Assembly: GCA_963082975.1 (NCBI GenBank)
Contig: OY720349.1
Span: forward strand, 67,268,501-67,332,500
Length of the DNA stretch: 64,000 nt
Direction: 5' to 3'
DNA from: Labia minor
Taxonomy: Eukaryota > Arthropoda > Insecta > Dermaptera > Spongiphoridae
The notes beneath the pieces were generated by a model. It made no database searches. It was not told the origin of the DNA and saw only the letters and a list, made by a program, of their open reading frames with translations. Below, piece after piece: positions 1-11,385 of this stretch (position 1 is its first letter; every line of letters begins with the position of its first letter). The translations under genes were made by a program, and so were the position numbers.

Positions 1-179
1 TCAAATTTTATATATAGTTTTTTATATATGTTTATTTATTCACAAAAAATTAATTGACATAATTATCAATTTAATAAAATAAAATAGTATTATTAATAGT
101 ATTAAATTATAGCCGTAATTCTCTAGGAGGATATAGTTACACAATGAACTTTAAATATTTATATATGTATATATTTTTA

Positions 180-266
180 CGATGATTTTTTTCCGAGGAC
201 CGCGGACCCCCAGTAAAGGCTTCGCGGACCCCCAGGGGTCCGCGGACCACAGTTTAAGAACCACTG
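180..266. mobile_element. hAT-type transposon terminus
   Basis: The stretch ends at 266 with a sequence whose reverse complement begins CAGTGGTTCTTAAACTGTGG, a typical hAT terminal inverted repeat. Just inside it are repeated, partly palindromic GC-rich blocks (CCGCGGACCCCC and its inverse) that stand out from the AT-rich surroundings. The opposite end is not seen, so the element is either cut by the window start or decayed. No transposase sequence is recognisable. Confidence 0.6.
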
Positions 267-1843
267 ACTTAGAATATTATAATTATTTATATTATTTATC
301 ATTGTAATTAATTATTGTATTTAGTTTGTTTTCATATTTTTGACCCACAAATGACTTTAAATCATAACGACTCTGAAGACGACATATTTGTACAGAGGAA
401 CAAATATCAGCTTTATATTGGCTATAAAAATAAGCTTTATCAAGACAAGATTTCATCTAATTTTAAAAAAAAAAATAGTGAAAATATTTTATAGTTATTT
501 TTAAATTGTATTAGTTTGTTATATTATATAAAACTTAAATAAAGCTTTGTTTAAATTTATTTAATAATTTTATTTATTTTAATGAATAATTTTATTTATA
601 TTTATGAATCATTTTCTTTATATTAATAGATAACCCTGTAATTTGAAGTCTTACAAAATATATTTATATACAATTAATAAATTAATTAAATTTTAAAATT
701 AGAAAAACATCCGATATAACGAATTGATAACGAAAAGATAAGATTCAATACATTTGTTCGAAGATTCTTCTTCGAAACTGTACCCACGACGCAACAGTGC
801 TTTTAACCTGACCGATTTATATTAGTATTATTATAGAAAAAAATCATTTATTTAATTGTATAGTTATAGAAGTATATGAAGAAGGTATATATACACTTTT
901 AAGAAAGTTGATTTTAAGAATTAATTTCCAAAAACCACAACTGTATATCTCTAATCTAAAATAAGTTAACAAAAAAAAACAAACAAAGTAAAATCCATTT
1001 TTAATACAAGTTAAAAAAAATGTATTATCAATCTGGATCATTATACTTCTTTTTTTTAATAAATGACGCACAAATAAAAAAGAAATGATTTAATACAATA
1101 AAAGTCAGTTCGAATTAACCTGAATTAAATATTGATTTCAATAGAATTCTATTGAATGCCGAGAATTTTCTGATCAAAGAAATTCATTTTCATTCATACA
1201 TTTTATTTTATTGATCACGAATAATCAAAGAAAAGTAAAATGTGAATAAATCAATTTCACTCCTTTCATACAATCGTAAGAGTAAGACTCGATGAAAACT
1301 TTTATTTTAAACCAATATAAGAAATATAATAAATATTTATTTAATTTGTTAAAGAAATAAATAATTGGATAAGAATAAAAATATTACACGCATATAAATG
1401 TTGTGATCTTGAGGGAAGGGACTTAGAGAATGAATGATCTAGCTCAGGATTTCCTAACCATTTTTTTACGATGATCTCTTTTAAACTTTCTTCTCGTTAT
1501 TTTGATGGACACTAAAAGTAGGTACATATATTAATAAAGTTTTACATGAAGTTTAATATGAACATTTAATAGAATAATTTTTAAAAATTTACAACTAGTT
1601 AAACATTTTTAAACACTATTTGCATTTAACAAAACTTACAATTCAATATTTTATAAATTTAATAATTTCATAAATGATTAATAGACATTCCTAACTGAAA
1701 AATTTATTGTGACGGTTGAAGCATGTTTTTTGATAATGTTTTTATTATCATGTTCTAATTTTGATTAATAATTTCATACTTTTTCCATATTATATAAAAA
1801 TTATTGGAAAATATTAATTTACAAAAAAAATTAACTCAATGAA
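267..1843. other. AT-rich stretch without a recognised gene
   Basis: Low-complexity A+T-rich DNA with stops in all frames. The short open frames have no recognisable domain. Nothing beyond simple A/T runs could be supported. Confidence 0.6.
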
Positions 1844-2056
1844 AATAAGTTGACCTGTGGCCAGGTGCAGAACCGACCGACGGTTTGAAATAAATTAATT
1901 TCCAGCTACAGAAACAATTTCAAATAATTTAAATGCTAAAAATACTTTTTTCTGTTAAGAAAATGGATGATTCGTGGAGATATGTAAAAATCTCCACATG
2001 TGAAATTTGGTGTGAAAACAATACCTCCCTTAACCCTTTCGTCGGTCGATTAAAAA
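1844..2056 (-). mobile_element. HINE-like element copy 1, internally deleted
   Basis: The left side carries the AAGTTGACCTGTGGCCAGG stem-loop end and the CCGACCGACGG subterminal repeat. The right side ends with a slightly changed CGTCGGTCGATTAAAAA. About 420 bp of the middle present in full copies, including the GTCY run and the paired TGACGTCA sites, is missing. The GTGGAGAT/ATCTCCAC hairpin near the terminal end is kept. Confidence 0.8.
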
Positions 2057-2540
2057 CTATTTAGTTAAATTTTGTTTTATTAAGACTGAAAATTTAAAAT
2101 AAATATTCCAATGGGAAATTACTTAAAAAATACTTTAAAACATGGAAGATTATATAAATATAAAAAAGTGTATTAAATAGATCTTTAATAAATATAATAT
2201 TACTACTATGCAGGATCCGTTAACAATTATTTGTATTTATTTTTTTTTTATTTAGTTTTTATTTTGTAAAAAAAAATGAAAAACGTTTTTTATAGCAATT
2301 AACAGAGGAGGAAGAGGATGGACCCCATTGGGAATCTCTAATCTAGGCCCTTTCAATCTATATATCTATATAAACAAATATCTATTTTTATATTTACAAA
2401 GTAAAAAATATTATTTATAATAAATTTTTTTTAAGTATGTTAGTTTAGTTAACTAAATCCTTCAAATTCTAAAATTAATTAATTTATTATTCATTTTAAA
2501 CACTTTGTTATTAGATTAAATAGATCATAATATCCCTTTA
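2057..2540. other. AT-rich spacer
   Basis: No gene seen. Poly-A and poly-T runs only. Confidence 0.5.
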
Positions 2541-2602
2541 TTATGAACCACAACCCTTCAATCCCCACCCTCTCTCACGTCTTTTCCCACATTATTCACC
2601 CA
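2541..2602 (-). repeat. Inverted 5' arm of a LINE-A insertion
   Basis: This 62-bp stretch is the reverse complement, with a few mismatches, of 2799-2862 inside the LINE fragment that follows directly. The inner 31 bp or so match perfectly. An inverted 5' segment joined to a sense 3' segment is the usual signature of twin priming during non-LTR retrotransposition. Confidence 0.7.
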
Positions 2603-2941
2603 CCGGGGAATGGAGGAGACTGCATAAGGAGAAATTGCATGACCTCTATGCATCTCCACATATAGAAAGAATTATAAAATCGAGAAGGCTGCAATGGGCA
2701 GGGCATGTGGCTAGAATGGGAGAGGAAAGAATGGCGAAAAATATATTGGTGGGGAGACCGAGTGGGAAACACCCGTTTGGAAGATCAAGGATGCGCGATG
2801 GGTGAATAATGTGGGAAAAGACGTGAGAGAGATGGGAGAGGGTTGTGGCTGATAATGGGGATATTTGGAGATATGTGGTTGCTGCGGCCAAGAACTTTCG
2901 AGTTCCGTAGAGCCACCGAGATAGATAGATTAGATTAAATA
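2603..2941 (+). pseudogene. LINE-A reverse transcriptase 3' end (5'-truncated)
   Basis: Translation gives the C-terminal tail of an arthropod-type endonuclease/reverse-transcriptase LINE. A TGEWRRLH stretch is followed by the diagnostic RRLQWAGHVARMGEERMAKN block and, after stops, the terminal AAKNFRVP-stop at about 2887-2910. It ends in a short GATA-like tail. Stops in the frame after the GRSRMR block show it is dead. The same family recurs at 12.2, 19.7, 49.0, 54.9 and 62.2 kb. I call the family LINE-A here because its clade cannot be fixed from the tail alone. Confidence 0.85.
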
Positions 2942-3345
2942 ATAATGAATAATTTGAACCTTTGCTCTTAAAAATTAAAGTGAAGTTACAGAACAGAGTA
3001 GTAAAAAATATCAAATATTTATATGCATTATATTACGATTCAAGGCCCCTTCAAAATAAAATATTTTAAATATGTACCTATATCTTATCTTATTATGCTA
3101 GCTAAAATTGTATATATGTATTTATCTATATATATTGGTTCTCAAAAACCGCTCTAACGATTTTTTTCAAATTCACACTAGATATAGTATTTATAAAGAA
3201 AAATTAAGTTTTATTGATGATATCTCTTGAAACATACAGCTTCATTATTAATTTCTTAATTGAAAATTATATATGGAAAACGTCAAAATTTTTAATACTG
3301 CCTGCTAAGACAGTAAAAAAATGACAATTTTTTATCTAAATACAT

Positions 3346-3412
3346 ATAGTCCAGCGGTTGGACTGATGTTTTAACGAGTGGATTTCGTCGGTTCGAAACT
3401 CGCCGGGTGAAT
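3346..3412 (+). repeat. tRNA-derived SINE head or tRNA relic
   Basis: An A-box-like block at about 3349-3365 (GTCCAGCGGTTGGACTG) and a perfect B-box core GGTTCGAAACTC at 3390-3401 have the spacing of an internal Pol III promoter. The acceptor ends do not pair, so this is not an intact tRNA. The AT-rich sequence after it could be a SINE body, but no second copy was found in the window. Confidence 0.5.
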
Positions 3413-3810
3413 CGTTATTTAAAAATGAAAATAATGATTTTGTTATTTTTTTTTCTTTTTATCTATTGTTTACTTTTTAATAAATTACTATTCTATATTT
3501 ATTTATTCATTGTTCTTTTATTAATAAAGTTTTAGATAGTTTTATAAGTTTTAATATTTTTTCAATAAAATATTATTCAATATATTTATTAATATTATTT
3601 TATTTATTATTATTGAGTACCCGAAGTTCCATTCATTTTAATCAGATTGATGCAATGATGCAACAGTTAATAATTGTAATATTGTAATAAATTTCTATCT
3701 TGAAAATTGTTACATATTATTCAGGATATTTTAAAAACTATTTCTTTCTTTAATTAATATTCATTTTTTCTATAAGTCAGATATATTTCCAAATATTAAA
3801 TAATTTTTGA

Positions 3811-4290
3811 AGTGAAAACTTCTTTAGCGGCGTTGAGCACTTTTGCGGGATGGGGAAAAAGTATAGAACTCGCGTGATCGTGACCAACACCATGAAACCA
3901 TCTGCTTTCAAATTTCTTATAACAGAGCGCGAAATTTGAATTGTCATTAGAACTGTTTTATAAATTATCTCTAACATATAAATATATATTTATTATGTAA
4001 AGTTCATTTCATATATACATATATAATCAAAATTATACGAAATGAACTTCACATAATAAATATATATTTTATGTTAGAGATAAGAATTATAAAACAGTTC
4101 GTATTGCAATATTTTAAACAAAGTTGTGTATTTATATATATATAAATATAAGTTACAAATTTGTTTAAAATATATGTTTAAAATAATATATAAGTTATAT
4201 ATATATACATGCATATGAAATTCATCTTTCTCGTGAAATAGCGCGAATTTCGTCTGTTTTAAAATTTCTTACGCAGAAGTTTTCACTTCT
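3811..4290. mobile_element. MITE with GAAGTGAAAACTTC inverted ends and internal hairpins
   Basis: GAAGTGAAAACTTC near 3810 and its inverse near 4275-4290 bound the unit. Inside, about 3955-4012 and 4040-4098 form a long, nearly perfect inverted repeat. A second 13-bp stem (TATTTTAAACAAA and its complement) lies near 4110-4180. There is no coding capacity. The superfamily is not recognised. Confidence 0.55.
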
Positions 4291-7200
4291 GTCGGCCAGT
4301 CCCACGACTGCCAATTTTGCTTTTTTAATTCCGAAAAGCTGCAAAGCACGTTTTTTTGTCTTTAGTTTGTTTTATAACCACTTGGGGCGCTAAACAGTTT
4401 TTCAAAAAAACACTATAGAAAAAAAATATATGTACCTATATATTATATATTTATGTATTATTGAGGAGCACAAGTTCATTAATTTTAATCAGATTGATGC
4501 AAATGTGTAACATTTAATAATTGTAATAAATAATTAAAGAATTGTGTATCAATATTTTTTAAAGGGTAGAGCGAGAGCTCGGTGTCCCAGGTATTAATAT
4601 TACCAGCCAAATCCAATAATAATGAATCATTTTTTTTAACTTAAGTACCGAGCCGAGGCTCGGGGTCCCGGTACTATGTATTAATAGTTATAACAGATTC
4701 AAACATATATTTACGTATGTTTATATGTACATAAAAATATCAAGATTAAAAATAGAAATATATAGATAGGTCTTTGGTGAAAAAAAAATTTAAAAAATCA
4801 AAATTCCAATAAAAAACAGTATGATCAACATTATATATTCTAGTCTAATTACAATAGAAAAAAACTGAAAATAAATTGCCATTGTTTCAGATTAGGAACC
4901 ACATTTATTTAAAGACCAGTGTTCCCTTCAGATCTTATTAATAATTTTTGCCAATACATTTCTTCTAATATTATGAGAATATATAATATATGATACATAT
5001 ATAAATATATGATGATTCTGCTTAAATCGGTCAGCTTTATATTATTTTTAGACTTTTCCAAATCGTATAACTCAATACATCCTGAAAAACTTTTTTAAAT
5101 TTTAATTTAACTTGAGATAACTGATTATTTATAAAAATATGTTTTTTTTTATATTTTTATATTCAACAATTATGTCCTTATATCCTTCAGCCATTAAGTC
5201 CCATTAAGGTCTCAGGGATAAGCGGATAAGGATATGTTGACACAAGTGGAATGAGAGCATTTATGGATGGAAGGTTTACTCTGAAAATTAAAAAATACTT
5301 ACTAAAAGGAGACTATATTGAAAAATAAATGGCCATTTTTCCAAAACTTTTGTTTTTCTTTTGTAGGCTAAGAACTTATCGGAACACCCTCGTACCCTCG
5401 TATTTTTTCACAAAAAATGTTTTGAAAATTCGAAGCTTTATTTTAAATGAATAAATTATTTAATTTTTCTTTTCTCATCCATGGGATGATATGAAATTCG
5501 GTGTTTGGAGCACCCATTGGCTAGTAGCCTGTTAGAGAAGCAGTTTAGTTTCTCTCGTGAAATGTCCAGCAGGTGTCTGTCGACTTAAGGGGGTTAAATA
5601 AATGGAAACATTGTTTTATAAGTATGTATTGTAAATGTACTCCCCCCCCCCCCTATTTGTTTGTTAATAAATTTAAATAATTATGCTATATTATTTACCT
5701 ACTCAATATTAAAATTGATTGCTAAATACGAACCTTTGTTTCAATTTTGTCATTAAATGATCTAAACTATAATTTTTGGCAATTGTTCATTTATTTAATT
5801 TATACAAATATTATAAATGCTCGATATACTTATTAATTAATAATTAATTATACTTAATTATATTAAAATTACATTTCCATAATATTTCAAGTTACGGGTA
5901 TAGAATTATTCAAGCTTACCTCGTTACAATTATCAAATAAAACAAATTGTATGTATATGAAACAAAAATAAATAATTATCAATAATATCTAATAAACATC
6001 AATTTGAAATGTGATCCTTAAAATTGGATAATAAATTGCAACTACTTGTTGCATTAAAAATCCAATTCATCATTCTATTTGATTGATTTCATTGCTAATG
6101 AAATAATTTAATTGATTTTTAGCCCATTCCTTTGTTTGTATTATTTATTTATTTATTTTATTAATATATAAATATTTGCTTTTGAAAATATAGAATAATT
6201 ATTAGTTTTTCTCTGAAGAGTACTATTATATTAATTAATAAATTAATAGTATAAGTAAATAAATAGTGTATAAAAGTTTTTTTCATATTAATTAGGAAAT
6301 TTTTATCATTAATTATATTTAAAAAGCACTTCTTTGTTATTATTTATAAGAAGAGAAAAATTATAATTTATTAACTATTATTCTGCTTGTTGTGTATTGT
6401 AAGGAAGGCATAGTCCAAGAATTGGGGAGATCGAAAACCCCAAAAACAAAATACTTTATCTCAATACGCACTTTGATTTTCTCCATTTTCTTCGGAAATT
6501 TCATAACTTTTTTCAATCACAAACAAGCAAATATATGTAAATATTCTGAAACTTTGCAACTCATAATCCAGAAAATTTAAAAGATAAGAAAATAAAAATT
6601 TTCTCAAAAACCTTGTATTTATCATAAGACCAAAAACTTTTTGAATAAACATAAAAAGCAATAAAATATATAATAACTACAATAAATAAATAAGGTAATT
6701 TACCACTAGACATTCTATAAGCATTATAAGTTATTAATTTTATTTTAAATTAATATTATTTTTTTAATATTTTCTGCTTTGAGTTTTATTCATATAAATG
6801 AATGAATAGGTAAAGTAAAATATTAATATTTTTTTATAACTTTCATCAAGAAATGATTTATTCAAAGATATTAATTTACCGATACCCTCTAAATTTTCTT
6901 CAAGTTGCATGCGATAAAAAAACTTTTAACATTTACGAAAATTTTCAAACGATTAAAGAGACAGCGACAACATCTAAATACTTTGCGTCTCGTAGTTCTA
7001 CTTTAATAGAAGTGTAGGCTGGATTTGTTGAAGTAAACTTTAGGGAGAGGTAACAAATGACTCAGGGGAACATTTTCACTTTTATTTTTTTATTTTCAAA
7101 TTTATTACTATGAATAAAATGCTACAAAAAATAAATCGAAAAATAAATAAACCCAGATAAAATATTATTAATTAATCTATTTAGAAAAAAAATGAACTAT

Positions 7201-7485
7201 TATTTTGCAAAGAAAAATAAATGAGTAATTTAAAATATTTAGTAAATATAAGTTCATAAACATTAGATAGATATTATAAATTTGTTATTTTTAAATTTGA
7301 TTATATTGGAAATAGTGCTATTAGTTTAATCATATAAGATTCCTGATTATTCTTTAAATCAGAAAAATTGGGCGCATAAACTAAAGCCACAAAGAATATT
7401 TTTTGTTTAAATAAATACAAAATACAACTTTTAATTCCAATTTACATAGATTATTCAAAGATATTAAAAAAAAAACAGGGAGATG
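4291..7485. other. AT-rich region with small structured patches
   Basis: No gene is recognised. Two related GC-rich palindromic patches (CGAGAGCTCGGTGTCCC near 4570 and CGAGGCTCGGGGTCCCGGTAC near 4655) lie 83 bp apart. A run of about 14 C residues lies near 5641-5653. The open frames around 6392-6661 have skewed composition and no known domain. Confidence 0.5.
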
Positions 7486-7615
7486 AAATAGAGAGATTAA
7501 ATTTAAAGTTGATGAAAAATCGATTTCAATTTGTCATAAGAGCGAACAGACTGACAGACAGAGAAACAGACATAAAGTGAAGTTGATAAAAGCGTTATAA
7601 ATTTATAAGAATTTC
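7486..7615 (-). repeat. Repeat family X, copy 1
   Basis: Matches, in reverse, copies at 37655, 47340 and 59628. The shared core reads GAAAAATCGAT then a CATAAGAGCGAACAG block, a GACA-rich run, AAGTGAAGTTGATAAAAGCG and a GTTATAAAT end. It is non-coding and its class is unknown. Confidence 0.65.
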
Positions 7616-7947
7616 AAAATTTCAAATCTATTTTTTTCAATATTTTTCTCCCTTAAGTTAATCCTTATTTAATCAATTAAATAAAATTGAAACATTTTGG
7701 TGTTTAAAATGGAATTTGTTTTACTAAAAGTGCTTCATACTATGATTTTGATTCTAAGTTGATTCTTTAACGACTTAAATTCTAAGCTTGTTTCAGTAGA
7801 GACTATCAAAGGGTTGTTGCCATTGAGGTGTTAAATCGAGGATTCCTGATCCTTTCATTGTATCACTCTTGTCTCACTGAACACATCATGCGCGATCGTT
7901 TTATCTTATCTCTTCAGAATAAAAAAAAAGTTATTATCTTTTGTTCC

Positions 7948-8000
7948 ATGATGATTATTATTATTTCTATAATTATTATTATTATTATTATTATTATTTA
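7948..8000 (+). repeat. (ATT)n microsatellite
   Basis: Near-pure ATT trinucleotide run. It explains the isoleucine-rich open frame over it, which is not a gene. Confidence 0.9.
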
Positions 8001-8131
8001 TAAAACCATATTGTTTATTACTAGGGAGAATAATTAGAAAATATTATTTACTATTTCAACTATATTATATTATTATCATAAAACATGTACATTTAGAAAT
8101 TGGTAAAGAATTTCATCAATTTAATTTGGAG

Positions 8132-8864
8132 CAGTGGCGTACCTAGGGGGGTGCGGTGGGTGCGGTCCGCACCGGGCGGCACTTATCTTGGGGCGGCATT
8201 TTTTATATTTAGTTATAGTTGTAAAAAGCAACTTATTCATTTCATATTTATTTTTTTTCTTTCTTGAATAATAAATGATTATTATGATTATTATAAGTTT
8301 ACTATTTGATTTATATAAATTATGATTAACTATATGATTTCGAATATTATTCCTCGGTGTATATAAATTCATTTTAGTGTAAATTTTGAATTCTAATTCC
8401 AAGAACAGGATAATAATTTTATTTTATTGTATTCATTAAAATTCGTTGAATTCGTAAACGCATCTTTACGATTTTGTTCGGCAATTTTTCCTAACTAAAA
8501 TTTTTTGATATCAGTTTATAAATGTCATTTCTTTTGAAAAGTTTATATGATTACTTTGAAGTGATATACCAATATTTATTTAAATCATAGATTTTTCTTT
8601 TGAAAAGCAGGGCCGGCGGAAAAAATATTTTACGATTTTTCTAGTATGAAAGCTAGAAGAGCAAATATTATATTAATATGTTTACAAGTGCATACAAATA
8701 TGTGTAAAAAAATTTACTCTATGTATTAATTAATATTGATTAAATAACTTAATAATTTATTTATGTGCATTAATTTATAAATACCACTATTTGATTGACT
8801 TATAATAAAAAGGGCGGCAAACTGGAGATCGCCCCGGGCGGCAAAAGTTCTAGGTACGCCACTG
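8132..8864. mobile_element. hAT-type MITE with perfect 8-bp target duplication
   Basis: The ends are perfect 15-bp inverted repeats, CAGTGGCGTACCTAG at 8132 and its complement ending at 8864. The 8-bp direct repeat ATTTGGAG flanks the unit on both sides (8124-8131 and 8865-8872), as hAT transposases produce. Inside each end is a GGGCGGCA block. At 733 bp with no transposase domain, it is a non-autonomous copy. Confidence 0.9.
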
Positions 8865-8872
8865 ATTTGGAG

Positions 8873-10570
8873 TATTACTGGCTTAAGACTTGAAAGTACT
8901 TTTTTAGCTTAAACCAAGCAAAAATTATGAGAAGAGAAACCTTATTGAGATGCATTAGATGAAATGTCTCTACAGACTTAGATTGAAAAATGAATTAAAC
9001 TGCTTGTTTATTTTCAAAAATTAAAATTAAAATTTGATGTCCACAATAACTAAAAAATGAGAATTTAATTTAATTGAAATTAAAACTTCATTAACAATAT
9101 CCGAAAATAAAATAATAATTTTATTCAAATGACTATTATAATAATTGTTAAAACATTTTATTTAGTTTTAGATGAAAATAATTTATAAATATAAAAAAGT
9201 GTTGAATCTTACATATGATCTACTAGAAAATGGAAATTAATCTAGTATATGTTAAGTTTTGGAAAAAATCAATGAAAATTAGATATTTATTTTTAATTTT
9301 AATTGAAATATGATAATATTTATATGGATATGAGAATATGAAAAGTAATTTTTAATATTACACTTGAAAAAAAATGAGGTGAGTTTCCTTTCAAACTACA
9401 CCCTCTGAATAACAAAGTTATTTATACTTTAAATTTTAAGATCTCAAGATAAAGATTGAGAGGATCGTTTGTACTGATTATACAAAAACTTTACTCCGCT
9501 TAGAAGGCTACGGACTGTCCTTTGACTGTCCATAGAAAATACAAACGTCAGAGGTTTTCAATAAATTTTAATTTTAATTTTAATTTAGAAAATTTAAGTC
9601 CATTTTGAAAATATTAAAAATTAGTCAAGTTCTGTTTGTTTATATAAAAAAATTAATTTAAATTAATTATTTTAAAAGTATAAAAGTATTACCTATTACT
9701 TACTCTCTTAAAAGATATGTATAAAGATATTTTATTTAATTATGATTTTAATTTATCGAATTTTTCTTTATTAAACTCACTTAATAATTCTTTATTGATT
9801 TTTTCATTTTCTTACCTGCTTATAATTTATGATTTTCAAAAGAATTCAATATAAATACTTATTTAGTTTATATCTCTTGTTTAAGTTGAAAATAAAAATT
9901 TTATAAACTTATTCGTATACATATGACGACGCTCAAGGCGATGAAATCGAAAGACTAAGAAAATTCAAATTTACTTAATTTCAAAAGATTTCTCGATAAC
10001 AATATTCTAGAAATGGAGAATATATAAATAACTTTTATAAGAAATCAAGTGTAAAAGAAAGTAAATAATAGCATTGAGATTATCTGAAATATGTAGAAAT
10101 AAAGTTAAAAATCATAACTCTTGACAAGGAACGCAACTTTGATTAATACATTTTTATATAAAACAAACATGATTGGCAAATGTTTCACAATTGCTTATTC
10201 ACAATATATTTGCTCTCCTCTTCTTTAAAAAAATCTGATAATTCAGAGTTGATAAAATAAAAAAAACCCTTCTTTATTTATGTTTAGATACAATTAGAAA
10301 ATATACAAATTTCTATGTCCATGTGGAGCAACTCTTAAATTCTTAAATCTTAAATTCTTTGTGCAGCAACAACATTGCAACAACTGTCTAGCTGCATTCA
10401 ATTCCTATATATTATGTCCTTCCTGTCTTAATTAACAAGAATCATTTCCGAATCATTTTCTTTATTTTTCGAGGCCAGATTCAAGCTTAGTGCTCGTCTC
10501 ATTGGAATACACCTTATTCTTTTTCCCCTCAGTCATGGACCACGCCTCACCTATATAAATTAACAACAAT
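8873..10570. other. AT-rich stretch without a recognised gene
   Basis: Long A/T-rich sequence, stops in all frames. A slightly GC-richer patch at 10320-10560 has no recognisable feature. Confidence 0.55.
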
Positions 10571-11205
10571 TTACCGACCGACGATAGTAAGGGAGGTATT
10601 GTTGTCACACCAAATTTCACATGTGGAGATTTTTACATATCTCCACGAATCATGCATTTTCTTAACAGAAAAAAATATTTTTAGCATCATGTCTGTCTGT
10701 CCGTCCGTATAGATGTGTACAGCCTGAACGGCTCAACGGATTTTGATAAAATTTGGTATATTTACTTAATACTTCATGTATGATGGATGGATCAACTTTT
10801 GGTGCAAATCCGGAAACCGGAAAAGGTAGTATTAGCGATCGATGATAGGAAGGGAAGGGTTATTTTCACAACAAATTTCACATGAGGAGATTTTTTTATA
10901 TATCACCACGAATCATGCACTTTGTATTGGTTTTATCCTCGAGAAAAATCATCTTTATTAGTTTTTTCTTAATTTAAAATTATATGACGTCATCCAGCCT
11001 TTCATGACGTCACAGCCTGGTCTTACATATATATATTATAAATAAAATAAAATTAAAAATGTTTATATTTATTATTTATGTATCCATATCTGTTTTTTAT
11101 CGCATTAATAGATACATATTAAAATTATTTGAAATTGTTTCTGTAGCTGGAAAATAATTTACTTCAAACCGTCGGTCGGTTCGGACATGGCTACAGGTCA
11201 ACTTA
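10571..11205 (+). mobile_element. HINE-like element copy 2, full length
   Basis: Starts TTTACCGACCGACGATAG at 10571. The offset inverted match CCGTCGGTCGGT lies at 11169-11180, about 25 bp before the other end. That end is a short stem-loop region (here GGACATGGCTACAGGTCAAC, with CAGGTC intact). A GTCY tetranucleotide run lies at 10691-10708. TGACGTCA palindromes start at 10985 and 11005. An asymmetric inverted repeat, GTCY run and terminal stem-loop together match the published layout of Helentron-derived HINE/DINE-1 elements. There is no coding sequence. Confidence 0.8.
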
Positions 11206-11233
11206 TTTTTATTTACTAATAAATTACTGAAAA

Positions 11234-11385
11234 AGCTTTCCGTTCCGCTCGCCCCTCTCCTTTCCCCTCCACCGCCTGGCCATCTCCTGCTTGACGGCCG
11301 GCCTCGAGCGCATTCAGTGCTCTGTGGTTCCCATCCATTCCCATCACTGCGCAGTCTAAGACTCATCGAAATCATCCCTCAAATC
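11234..11385. other. Small GC-rich island of unknown origin
   Basis: About 150 bp with roughly 60 percent G+C inside very AT-rich DNA, containing several CpGs. On the minus strand it can be read without stops as an Arg/Gly-rich peptide, but compositional bias alone can do that. There are no repeat copies in the window. It could be a host exon fragment, a captured segment in a transposon, or foreign DNA. No family was recognised. Confidence 0.45.

Noticed and set aside
2031-2050. TTAACCCTTTCG near 2036 as the left end of a piggyBac
   Set aside because: It lies inside HINE copy 1, where other copies read TTACTATCG; it is chance divergence, and 41 kb from the piggyBac remnant.
2646-3014. 122-residue minus-strand open frame
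   Set aside because: It is the antisense of the LINE-A reverse-transcriptase tail; the sense strand carries the recognisable motifs.
7828-8037. 69-residue frame ending in poly-isoleucine
   Set aside because: It is the (ATT)n microsatellite.
11097-11375. 92-residue minus-strand frame through the GC-rich island
   Set aside because: Half of it lies in the HINE end, and the Arg/Gly-rich part follows from base composition; no domain. The island itself is kept as a finding.
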